Below, in pieces: positions 23,662 through 31,677 of a stretch of 64,000 bases of DNA. The notes under the pieces are model-generated. The model ran no database searches. It saw only the letters and a program-made list of their open reading frames with translations, and was not told the DNA's origin. The translations under genes and the position numbers were made by a program. Each line of letters opens with the position of its first letter. Position 1 is the first letter of the stretch. This stretch comes from Bacillus sp. BGMRC 2118 (GTDB taxonomy: Bacteria; Bacillota; Bacilli; Bacillales; SA4), in NCBI GenBank assembly GCA_008364785.1, contig VTTJ01000002.1, positions 186,001 through 250,000 on the forward strand. The letters run 5' to 3'.

Positions 23662-26600
23662 TTGATTGTTACATTGTTTGACCGTGACAGAGTCTTTCAC
23701 TCTGTACTCCCCAATAAAATTACTGGAAGGTATGTGTTGGAAACAGTTGATGAGAATCAAAACACAATAGATTTGATTGCCATTGAGGCAGATGAAGAAA
23801 AGTGGTATGTCAAATCAAATAAAAATGCATTTTTGCAAGATTCCCAAGGTAATAGACTAACAAAATGCTATGTAGAGGCATTTAAAACATATACGATACA
23901 TCGGGACAAAGGGCCTACTGCTTTGTTATACATAGAACCTCCTACAGATGATCGGAATATCTATACGAAGCATACAGTCAAAAATGAGGTAATTAGAATA
24001 GGAAGAGGACAGGAAAATCATATCTGCTTTTCTAATAAACTTGTTTCTGGTACGCATTGTATGATTAAGTTTCATTCAAATGGGCATGCCACCATTCAAG
24101 ATCAACATAGTGCCAACGGAACTTACGTAAATGGCAGGAAAATAAGAGAAGCAGTCCTTTCTATAGGTGATGTTATATACATTATGGGATTAAAGATTAT
24201 ATATAACAACGAGTTACTTACATTAAATAACCCTCATGGTTTGGTCTTGTTAGACCGAAAATCCTTCGAACCTTTCAAGGTTGATCAGCCAATCGTTCAA
24301 GTAGAGGAGAATCTTGATGAATTACAAATTGTAGAATCCAATGACAATTTGTTTTTTAGGTCACCGAGATTTAAGAGGGATATTAGACGAGCAACTATCA
24401 AAATTGATCCACCTCCGCAACCAACAAACATGGAAGAAACTCCTTTAATGCTCATGTTAGGCCCATCCATCACAATGGGTATGGCCTCTCTATTTACAGC
24501 ATTATTTATGCTGCAAAATGTCATGAGTTCAAACGGCAACATTCGTACCGCCATACCAATGCTCGTCATGTCAGTGAGTATGTTAATCGGTATGATCTTA
24601 TGGCCAATCTTAACAAAACGTTATGAAAAGAAGAAAAAGAGAGAACTTGAAAAAAAGCGCCAAGAAAAATATATACATTATCTTGAAGAAACGAAAAATG
24701 TAATTGAGAAAGAATGTCAGCATCAAGAGGGAATTTTAAGAGAGAATCATGTTTCTCTAGAAGAACATATACAAAGAATTAATAAAAGAGAGAGAAATCT
24801 ATGGGAGCGTGCTGTTGGTCAGAATGATTTTTTAAAAGTAAGAATTGGGTTAGGTGATGTTCCCCTAGATGCAGAAATAAAATATCCAGAGAAAAAGTTT
24901 ACTCTTGATGATGATAATCTTCAGGAAGAACTATATAAGCTTGCAGATACACCAAAGATGTTAAGAAATGTGCCTGTCACATTATCACTGATTGAGGAGA
25001 AAATTAGTGGTGTAATTGGTAACCGGGATTTGGTGAAGGATTTTGTAAAGGGATTAATCATTCAACTAACAACTCTGCATAGTTACGACGAATTGAAGCT
25101 TGTGTTCATTTATGATGAGGCTGAGCAGGAGGACTGGGCATTTATAAAATGGTTACCTCATGTATGGACGGAAGATAAAAAAATACGGTTTATTGCAACG
25201 GATTTAAACGAAGTAAAAGAGTTATCAAACTACTTTGAAAAGGAAATAATGAACCGTGCAGAATTGACAGAGGATGATATCGCAGATTTAACACAGCATT
25301 ATGTTGTTTTCTCTATGAGTAAGAGCTTAGCTTCAAAGGCAGAAATGATCAACTTACTAGTTAAGGAGAAAAAGGACATTGGCTTTAGTTTACTAACATT
25401 GTATGACCAATTAGGAAAGCTTCCTAAAGAATGCTCTAAGGTGGTTGAGCTTCAAGAGAAATCATCAAAAATTTACGATAAAGATGATATTTCTGGAAGC
25501 CATATTGCCTTTAATGCAGATATGTACACACTTGGTGAGGCCGAAGATTTAGCAATCAAGCTTGCAAATATCGGGCTGTCTTCATCAGTGGAGGCATATG
25601 CCTTACCTTCTATGCTAACGTTCCTAGAGATGTTTGGTGTTAGTAAAATTGAGCATCTAAATGCCTTGACAAGATGGAAGGAAAATAATCCAACGTTAAC
25701 GATTGAAACTCAAATTGGTGTTGATACGTCCGGTGATCCATTTAAACTGGATCTGCACGAGAAATATCATGGACCACATGGGTTAATTGCAGGTATGACA
25801 GGCTCAGGTAAAAGTGAGTTTATCATGACATTTATTTTGTCATTGGCAGTCAATTACCATCCTAATGAAGTAGCATTCATATTGATTGATTACAAGGGTG
25901 GCGGTATGGCGAATGCATTCCTGAATTTGCCACACCTAGCCGGCACAATTACAAACTTAGATGGAGCTGCTGTGAAGCGTTCACTCGTTTCTATTCAAAG
26001 TGAGTTAAAACGTCGTCAGGCGATTTTTAGTGAGACCAGCAGAAGGATGAATGAGAGTAATATTGATATTTACAAATACCAAAAACTATATCGGGAAGGG
26101 AAAGTATCAGAACCATTACAGCATCTCTTTATGATTTCTGATGAGTTTGCCGAGTTAAAAACACAGCAGCCTGAGTTTATGGAGCAATTAGTAAGTGCTG
26201 CTCGTATCGGTAGAAGTCTTGGAGTCCATCTCATCTTAGCAACACAAAAGCCATCTGGAGTAGTAGATGACCAAATTTGGAGTAACAGTAAATTTAGAAT
26301 TAGCTTAAAGGTACAGGAAAAGGCAGACAGTATGGAGGTAATCAAGAGACCAGATGCAGCTGAATTGTCAACGACAGGACGATTTTATTTACAAGTGGGA
26401 TATAACGAGTTATTTGAGCTTGGTCAGTCTGCATGGGCAGGGGCACCTTATATACCAACAGAAAAAATAGAGAAGAGTCAAGACACTGAAATAACGGTGA
26501 TCGATCACTTAGGGAGGGTTATTGTAAGCGCAAAGGAAGATAAGAATGCACTGTTACATGCTAATCCACCTAAGCAAATTGATGAAATTACGAATTATTT

Positions 26601-28284
26601 AGCTGTGCTTGCTGAACAAGAACATGTAAAAGTTAAACAACTATGGCTGGAACCAATTGCTGCAATTATTTATCTAGAACAGTTAAAAGAAAAATATCAA
26701 GATACAGTGACAAATCGATTTGAGCTTAACCCTGTTATTGGTGAATATGATGATCCGGCAAATCAAAGGCAAATGCTTATGAGACTGCCAATAACGGAGG
26801 AAGGAAATACGATTATTTATGGAGTTGCTGGAAGTGGAAAAACTACGTTCCTTTCAACAATGATTTATTCATTAATGGAGGAACATTCTCCAGAAGAAGT
26901 AAATCTTTATTTACTAGACTTTAGTTCAGAAACGTTAAGTTGGTTTAAACAATCTCCACATGTAGGAGATGTCATCCTTTCACATGAGAGTGAAAAGATT
27001 GGTAACCTCTTTAAAATGGCAAATAGCGAGATTACCAGAAGAAAGAAACTATTATCAAACTATGGTGGAGATTTCAAAGTCTACAATCAGCTTGCAACTG
27101 ACAGTCTTCCATCCATTATTATTGCTATTCACAATTTCTCGGCATTTACAGAAATGTATGAAGAGCATGAGGAGTCAATAAGCTACTTGACTCGTGAAGG
27201 ATTGAAATACGGAATCTATTTTATTGTTACTGCATTGAATACTAGTGCTGTTAGATACAAGCTTCTTCAAAACTTTAAACAAATGTATGTTCTTCAGTTA
27301 AATGATACAACCGAATACTCCGGGGTACTCGGGAGTGTTGATGGTGTTTATCCCTCTAAGCATAAGGGGAGAGGAATCTTTAAAAATGATACTGTATATG
27401 AATTCCAAACAGCTCACATTTCTGAAGAAGCTACAAGGGATGCATATACATTCACGGTAAATTATTGCCAATTAGCTCAACGAAAATGGAATGGTGTCCG
27501 TAGTGCCTCGCGTATTCCAACGTTACCAGAAGCGGTAGATCTTGACTATTTACAAGAGGAGATTATTTATAACAAAATTGAACACCTGCCAATTGGAGTA
27601 GAACGAAGCACACTTCAAACATCGTACTATAATTTTACAGACTATATTAATCTAGTTCTTTCGAATGACTCACCTACAAATGAGGGATTCATCAAGGGAC
27701 TTGTAGAAATGTATGAAGGTCACACAGATGATGAGCTAATTGTGATAGATATGAATGAAACATTATCATCTATAGCTGGTAAACGTCATCAATATGTATG
27801 TAACTCTGGTGAATTAGAAAGCATAATCGTTTATTTATTCACGACATTAGTAAATAGGAATAATTCGTCAAAAGAAGCAATTGAGGAAGGTAGAGAGGCA
27901 CCGGCATTTAAGAGAATTACGTGTATTATTGATTCTTTTTCAGATATGTATGGAAGGTTGTCAGAGGATGGAAAAGACAAGATGAAGGTATTTTTAGAGC
28001 GAGGTGATTCTTTAAATGTCCATTTCATCATAAACGACAGAGTAAACAAACTAACGTCAATGTCCTATGAATCTTGGTTCAAGAAGCAAGTTTCACTCAC
28101 AGAAGGGATCTGGCTAGGGAACGGAATCTCAGAACAATATTTAGTGAAGGTTCAAAAAGTAACACCAGACATGTATAAAGAGATACCAGAAGATTTTGGC
28201 TATGTAATTACAAAAGGTAAGCCTGTTTTAGTTAAACTCCTATCCAAAACGGCTAGTGCAGAGGAGGTAGCTTACTATGGATAA
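23662..28284 (+). CDS. essC: Type VII secretion ATPase, EssC/YukBA-like, with canonical FHA domain
   Basis: 1540 residues from TTG 23662 (ribosome site AAAGGAGAGG). Order: a degenerate FHA-like region (about 1-95); a second FHA (about 100-185) with the phosphothreonine-pocket residues G114-R115, S129, H132 and N152; two membrane helices (about 264-286 and 296-316); then FtsK/SpoIIIE ATPase domains. D1 has Walker A GMTGSGKS (711-718), FILIDYKGGG and ISDEFAEL; D2 has Walker A GVAGSGKT (1054-1061); D3 lacks a P-loop. EssC is the membrane motor of Firmicute type VII secretion and recruits WXG100 substrates. Its FHA looks able to bind phosphothreonine, which fits the kinase encoded downstream. The end overlaps the next gene. 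Confidence 0.93.
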   Translation: MIVTLFDRDRVFHSVLPNKITGRYVLETVDENQNTIDLIAIEADEEKWYVKSNKNAFLQDSQGNRLTKCYVEAFKTYTIHRDKGPTALLYIEPPTDDRNIYTKHTVKNEVIRIGRGQENHICFSNKLVSGTHCMIKFHSNGHATIQDQHSANGTYVNGRKIREAVLSIGDVIYIMGLKIIYNNELLTLNNPHGLVLLDRKSFEPFKVDQPIVQVEENLDELQIVESNDNLFFRSPRFKRDIRRATIKIDPPPQPTNMEETPLMLMLGPSITMGMASLFTALFMLQNVMSSNGNIRTAIPMLVMSVSMLIGMILWPILTKRYEKKKKRELEKKRQEKYIHYLEETKNVIEKECQHQEGILRENHVSLEEHIQRINKRERNLWERAVGQNDFLKVRIGLGDVPLDAEIKYPEKKFTLDDDNLQEELYKLADTPKMLRNVPVTLSLIEEKISGVIGNRDLVKDFVKGLIIQLTTLHSYDELKLVFIYDEAEQEDWAFIKWLPHVWTEDKKIRFIATDLNEVKELSNYFEKEIMNRAELTEDDIADLTQHYVVFSMSKSLASKAEMINLLVKEKKDIGFSLLTLYDQLGKLPKECSKVVELQEKSSKIYDKDDISGSHIAFNADMYTLGEAEDLAIKLANIGLSSSVEAYALPSMLTFLEMFGVSKIEHLNALTRWKENNPTLTIETQIGVDTSGDPFKLDLHEKYHGPHGLIAGMTGSGKSEFIMTFILSLAVNYHPNEVAFILIDYKGGGMANAFLNLPHLAGTITNLDGAAVKRSLVSIQSELKRRQAIFSETSRRMNESNIDIYKYQKLYREGKVSEPLQHLFMISDEFAELKTQQPEFMEQLVSAARIGRSLGVHLILATQKPSGVVDDQIWSNSKFRISLKVQEKADSMEVIKRPDAAELSTTGRFYLQVGYNELFELGQSAWAGAPYIPTEKIEKSQDTEITVIDHLGRVIVSAKEDKNALLHANPPKQIDEITNYLAVLAEQEHVKVKQLWLEPIAAIIYLEQLKEKYQDTVTNRFELNPVIGEYDDPANQRQMLMRLPITEEGNTIIYGVAGSGKTTFLSTMIYSLMEEHSPEEVNLYLLDFSSETLSWFKQSPHVGDVILSHESEKIGNLFKMANSEITRRKKLLSNYGGDFKVYNQLATDSLPSIIIAIHNFSAFTEMYEEHEESISYLTREGLKYGIYFIVTALNTSAVRYKLLQNFKQMYVLQLNDTTEYSGVLGSVDGVYPSKHKGRGIFKNDTVYEFQTAHISEEATRDAYTFTVNYCQLAQRKWNGVRSASRIPTLPEAVDLDYLQEEIIYNKIEHLPIGVERSTLQTSYYNFTDYINLVLSNDSPTNEGFIKGLVEMYEGHTDDELIVIDMNETLSSIAGKRHQYVCNSGELESIIVYLFTTLVNRNNSSKEAIEEGREAPAFKRITCIIDSFSDMYGRLSEDGKDKMKVFLERGDSLNVHFIINDRVNKLTSMSYESWFKKQVSLTEGIWLGNGISEQYLVKVQKVTPDMYKEIPEDFGYVITKGKPVLVKLLSKTASAEEVAYYG

Positions 28285-28528
28285 GGTTTTGGTTGAAATA
28301 TATATTCCAGCTTCAGATGAAGTATATGACGTATTTATTCCTTTGAATAGTAAGTGCTTTGAAATCTTATCCCTGCTGTCTAAGGTGATGACCGAATTAT
28401 CAAAGGGTTACTTTATCGCTACCAACAGTACAGTACTATGTGACAGGGAATCTGGTGCGTATTTAAATATTAATATGAGCATAGAAGAATTAGGACTTAA
28501 AAATGGTTCAAAGTTAATGCTATTGTAA
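28277..28528 (+). CDS. YukD/EsaB-like ubiquitin-fold protein
   Basis: 83 residues, starting within the last codons of the EssC gene (8-base overlap). VEIYIPASDEVYDVFIPLNSKCFEILSLLSKVM and a Leu-rich C-terminal half ending GLKNGSKLMLL fit the small ubiquitin-like YukD/EsaB proteins that belong to every Firmicute type VII locus. It has no C-terminal di-glycine, so conjugation is not expected. EsaB influences substrate levels in S. aureus; the mechanism is open. Confidence 0.8.
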   Translation: MDKVLVEIYIPASDEVYDVFIPLNSKCFEILSLLSKVMTELSKGYFIATNSTVLCDRESGAYLNINMSIEELGLKNGSKLMLL

Positions 28529-28647
28529 CTGAACTTGCTGGTGCAAGGTGTAGTAGAATCTATGCTATCCAATGTAGGTAAATCTAATAACGAACCTGCT
28601 GATCATATATGTTTTACAAGAACTACTTCAAAAGGGGAGATCAAGAA

Positions 28648-28827
28648 ATGGATCAGAAAATCAGAGGTAAAGTTACTAGAATGATCTACGAACTTGATTC
28701 ACTAAAAAGGGAATTACAAGTGCTTTCCATTGAAATTGAGAAGGAAATAAAGCGTATAGGTTCTTCAGACTATACCATAAGTTCACAGCCTGTAAAGAGT
28801 ACGTATAAACGAGTTAGTGGTGAATGA
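28648..28827 (+). CDS. Small coiled-coil protein of the secretion operon
   Basis: 59 residues from ATG 28648, whose ribosome site AAAGGGGAGA is convincing; an upstream ATG 28609 has none. The heart of the protein is one amphipathic helix, MIYELDSLKRELQVLSIEIEKEIKRI, with heptad-like Leu/Ile spacing, followed by a Ser-rich tail. I recognise no family. Its place between the YukD-like gene and the WXG100 genes suggests a partner, chaperone or co-secreted helix. It is easily missed in annotation. Confidence 0.6.
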   Translation: MDQKIRGKVTRMIYELDSLKRELQVLSIEIEKEIKRIGSSDYTISSQPVKSTYKRVSGE

Positions 28828-28856
28828 GAAATAAGAATAGTAGAAATAGAGATTAG

Positions 28857-28905
28857 TAGTGGATGAGCAGCCACTCAATATGCTTGAATGGTTGCTCATC
28901 CACTA
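28857..28905 (+). promoter_or_regulatory. 22-bp stem-loop immediately upstream of the first WXG100 gene
   Basis: Arms 28857-28878 (starting TAGTGGATGAGCA) and 28884-28905 (ending TGCTCATCCACTA) pair over 22 bp with two G-T-type mismatches (20 matched), loop TATGC. There is no T-run. GGAGGTG of the WXG100 gene begins five bases later. Likely an RNA processing or 5'-stabilising element that raises WXG100 expression above the upstream ATPase. Confidence 0.7.
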
Positions 28906-28923
28906 CAGAAGGAGGTGAACGAA

Positions 28924-29226
28924 ATGGCTCGTCAAATTACCGTAGATCCAGCTAAACTTGATTCAACATCTGCAAAGATTGAACAACAAGCTGGTGATTA
29001 TGAAAGAATTTATAAACAATTATTCAATGAGGTAGATGGAATGGCTGCTGCATGGCAAGGTGCTGATAACCTTGCATATGTGAACCAAGTGAAAGGCTTC
29101 ATGGATGATCTACAAAAAATGTCAGAACTAATGAGACAATACTCTGAGTTCTTGAAAATGAGTGCTACTACTTATAGAAACACGCAAAATGAAGTAATTA
29201 ATGCAGCTAAGCGATTATCTAACTAA
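28924..29226 (+). CDS. WXG100-family secretion substrate, first copy
   Basis: 100 residues from ATG 28924, which has the perfect ribosome site AAGGAGGTGA; ATG 28888 lies inside the stem-loop. Two long helices flank the turn MAAAWQGAD, which holds the W-x-G motif. The C-terminal part has Y-x-x-x-(D/E)-like spacing (YRNTQNE). WXG100 proteins form helical-hairpin dimers and leave the cell through EssC-type motors. This one pairs naturally with the second copy just downstream. Confidence 0.92.
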   Translation: MARQITVDPAKLDSTSAKIEQQAGDYERIYKQLFNEVDGMAAAWQGADNLAYVNQVKGFMDDLQKMSELMRQYSEFLKMSATTYRNTQNEVINAAKRLSN

Positions 29227-29251
29227 TGTCTAAGAAAAGGAGGGGAACAAA

Positions 29252-29554
29252 GTGGCAGCTGATGGAATTAAAATTTCCCTTGGGGAAGTTACAAGTACAG
29301 CAAATACAATTCGTACATTAAATCAAAACCTAGATTCAAGGTTAAAAGATATTAAAGGTCAAATGGACGGACTTTCATCTTCTTGGCAAAGTGATGCGTC
29401 GAATACGATTAGAGATAACTTCAATGCACTTCAGCCGAAATTTGAAGCATTCCGTGAAGTAGTAGATGCATACGCCAAATTTCTAGATCAAACTGTTACA
29501 AACTATAACTCTGCTGAAACAGCAATTAACAATAACGCGAGTGCGTTCAAATAA
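29252..29554 (+). CDS. WXG100-family secretion substrate, second copy
   Basis: 100 residues from GTG 29252, after AAAGGAGGGG. Helix, turn SSSWQSDAS, helix. The turn reads W-Q-S in place of W-x-G, a conservative departure seen in other WXG100-fold proteins. The two proteins differ widely in sequence, so a heterodimer like EsxA-EsxB is more likely than gene duplication for dose. The C-terminal YNSAETAI resembles the YxxxD/E export signal. Confidence 0.9.
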   Translation: MAADGIKISLGEVTSTANTIRTLNQNLDSRLKDIKGQMDGLSSSWQSDASNTIRDNFNALQPKFEAFREVVDAYAKFLDQTVTNYNSAETAINNNASAFK

Positions 29555-29563
29555 ATTCCAAAA

Positions 29564-29594
29564 GGAAGGGGAACAGAGTAATGTTATCCCTTCC
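29564..29594 (+). terminator. Hairpin after the WXG100 pair (attenuator or processing site)
   Basis: GGAAGGG...AACA pairs with TGTT...CCCTTCC around GAGTAA. No T-run follows, so read-through into the rest of the operon is expected. It closes the WXG100 pair on the 3' side as the 22-bp stem-loop closes it on the 5' side. Confidence 0.5.
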
Positions 29595-29628
29595 TTCCCA
29601 AAAGAAACAGTGAAGGAGCTCATACAAA

Positions 29629-30870
29629 ATGATTAAGCATCTTGAATTAAGTGAGAGTAACGGTCTTCCTAAATTCCTATTTTATAAAGTACCTCCGAGT
29701 CAAATTGATAAGCAGGATTTAGAACTTATTCAGTATGGAGACGTAGATGGCTTACTTCCGTGTGTGACAGTTGGGAAGGATGCAGATACGTATATTCGCT
29801 ATGATGTGGTATTTGAACGGAACTTGACTGTACAGTTAGATGAATTCCTAAAGAAAAAGGATCTTACGGATTATTTACATAGCTTACTAGAGTCCTTTCA
29901 TTCATTAGAAGAGAAGGGGTTAAACAGTGAAAATATACTTCTGGATATGAACTATATCTTTATTGATCACTTTTCAAATAGATTAGTATTCTTATATGTT
30001 CCACTAAAGCAGCATAATGTTTTTGAAAAGGTATCAATGAAAGAGTTTATACAAGATCTCTTAGGTAGAACAAGATTTGATGAAAATGATGATACTGTAT
30101 TTTTTATCAGACTTCATAATGCGATTGCAAGTCGTGGAGAAATAGACATAAGAGGTCTGCAGGAAATATTGGCTAATGTAACGCTTCCTACGGAACAGAC
30201 AAAGAATAACAGACACATAGTGGAAGAGACAAGAAAGGAGAGTCCAGCAAGTTTTTACCGTCCAGGTGAGAAGAGTGATGAAAGTGTGTCTCAAGGTAAT
30301 CTCGGTATACTTACATCAGAATACTCAAGTAAAAAAGTTGATAAGCGCTCAAGTCAAAAACTCGAAATAGAAGAAGAGGTTCAATATAAACGAATAACTA
30401 GAACAGATATGGGAGATTCGATTTCTACTTTAGGAGGTACATCTATCTCTATTAGTCCTACAGGTGTTGCCTCAATTCAGACTGAGGTACACGAAGATGA
30501 AGGCACAACCGTGCTAGGAGAGACAATTGTTGAAGAAGAAGAGACTACTGCATTAGGAATAGGCAGACAACCTATGACGACTCCATATATAGTAGTCGTA
30601 AGTAATAACAAGAAGGTATATGTCACAAAGAACCGATTTACAATTGGAAGAGATCCGAACCAAGTAGATTTTACTTCTGAAAATAAAACAGTTGGACGTG
30701 TACATGCAGAATTAGAAACGGTATCTGGAGAATATTTTTTAATAGATAATAAATCTACGAATGGCAGTTTTATAAACGGAAATAGGATATCACCACATGA
30801 AAAAATGAAGCTAAGGCATGAAGATCAATTCAAGCTAGGGAATGAAGAGTTTGTGTTTCGATTATTTTAG
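29629..30870 (+). CDS. DUF6382-like / FHA domain protein
   Basis: 413 residues, cytosolic. The N-terminal ~190 residues (IRYDVVFERNLTVQLDEFL ... LNSENILLDMNYIFID) look like the DUF6382 domain often joined to FHA, and in layout resemble the pseudokinase head of EssB: strand-rich start, 'leucine helix', then LLDMNYIFID where kinases have the catalytic loop. A linker (about 200-315) holds DEGTTVLGE (T293-T294) and EEETTALG (T306-T307), acidic Thr motifs of the sort FHA domains bind once phosphorylated. The C-terminal FHA (about 320-413) has IGRDP, VGRVHAEL and STNGSFING; the usual Ser before R-x-H is Gly. Probably an adaptor for the neighbouring kinase and EssC. Confidence 0.75.
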   Translation: MIKHLELSESNGLPKFLFYKVPPSQIDKQDLELIQYGDVDGLLPCVTVGKDADTYIRYDVVFERNLTVQLDEFLKKKDLTDYLHSLLESFHSLEEKGLNSENILLDMNYIFIDHFSNRLVFLYVPLKQHNVFEKVSMKEFIQDLLGRTRFDENDDTVFFIRLHNAIASRGEIDIRGLQEILANVTLPTEQTKNNRHIVEETRKESPASFYRPGEKSDESVSQGNLGILTSEYSSKKVDKRSSQKLEIEEEVQYKRITRTDMGDSISTLGGTSISISPTGVASIQTEVHEDEGTTVLGETIVEEEETTALGIGRQPMTTPYIVVVSNNKKVYVTKNRFTIGRDPNQVDFTSENKTVGRVHAELETVSGEYFLIDNKSTNGSFINGNRISPHEKMKLRHEDQFKLGNEEFVFRLF

Positions 30871-30891
30871 TAAAGGATGGCAGGTGAAGAA

Positions 30892-31659
30892 ATGTCATTT
30901 TTAGTGGCGTATCATACAGACCTTGGTAATAGAAAAAAAACAAATCAAGATGCACTGTTAATGAAATCGGTTAGAACGAGAAAAGGTAGAATTGGGTTAT
31001 TTGTAGTTTGTGACGGAATGGGCGGTTTGTCTGACGGTGAGTTAGCGAGTGCTACTGTAATTCGGAGTTTAGCGAGGTGGTTTGAAGAAAACGTACAAAC
31101 CACTGTAGAAAACGAAAAGGAAGAAGAACTGTATAACCAATTGGAGCAGACATTGCATGAAGTAAATGGAAAAATTGATATGTATGGAACGAGCTTGAAC
31201 AAAAAGCTTGGAACGACAGTGACAGCTTTATTAGTCGTGTATTCTACCTATTACATTTTTCAGGTTGGAGATAGTAGAGCCTACAACATAACACGAGACT
31301 CACTGACAAAAGTAACAGAAGACCAAACGTTAGTTGCCCGTGAAGTAAAAAGAGGAAACCTTACCGAAGAGCAAGCAAAATTAGATCCGAGAAAAAATGT
31401 ATTGCTTCAATGTATTGGAGCGAGTAAGGAAATAGAAGTTGTAGTAACAAAAGGTGAGTGTAAAGATGCTTCATTATTTCTACTATGCACAGACGGATTT
31501 TATCGAAAGCTTCATGAAGAAGAAATGATACATCATTTGAATCCCGAGCAGTTAAATTCGACAAAGGCTATGGAGGAAAAAGCGAAAGAGTTAGTAGAAA
31601 TGGTAAAGCAACGAAATGAACAGGATAATATTACAGTTTTGCTAACTAAAGTTTCGTAG
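30892..31659 (+). CDS. PP2C-type Ser/Thr protein phosphatase
   Basis: 255 residues from ATG 30892, with AGGTGA at a better distance than for ATG 30877. All metal-binding PPM motifs are present: KTNQDALL, VVCDGMGGLSDGE, VGDSRAYNI, LLCTDGFYRKL and the closing QDNITVLL. It removes phosphate from Ser/Thr and is the natural opponent of the kinase that follows 18 bases later, as in prpC-prkC pairs. No membrane segment. Confidence 0.93.
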   Translation: MSFLVAYHTDLGNRKKTNQDALLMKSVRTRKGRIGLFVVCDGMGGLSDGELASATVIRSLARWFEENVQTTVENEKEEELYNQLEQTLHEVNGKIDMYGTSLNKKLGTTVTALLVVYSTYYIFQVGDSRAYNITRDSLTKVTEDQTLVAREVKRGNLTEEQAKLDPRKNVLLQCIGASKEIEVVVTKGECKDASLFLLCTDGFYRKLHEEEMIHHLNPEQLNSTKAMEEKAKELVEMVKQRNEQDNITVLLTKVS

Positions 31660-31677
31660 GAGTACGGGGGAATAGGC

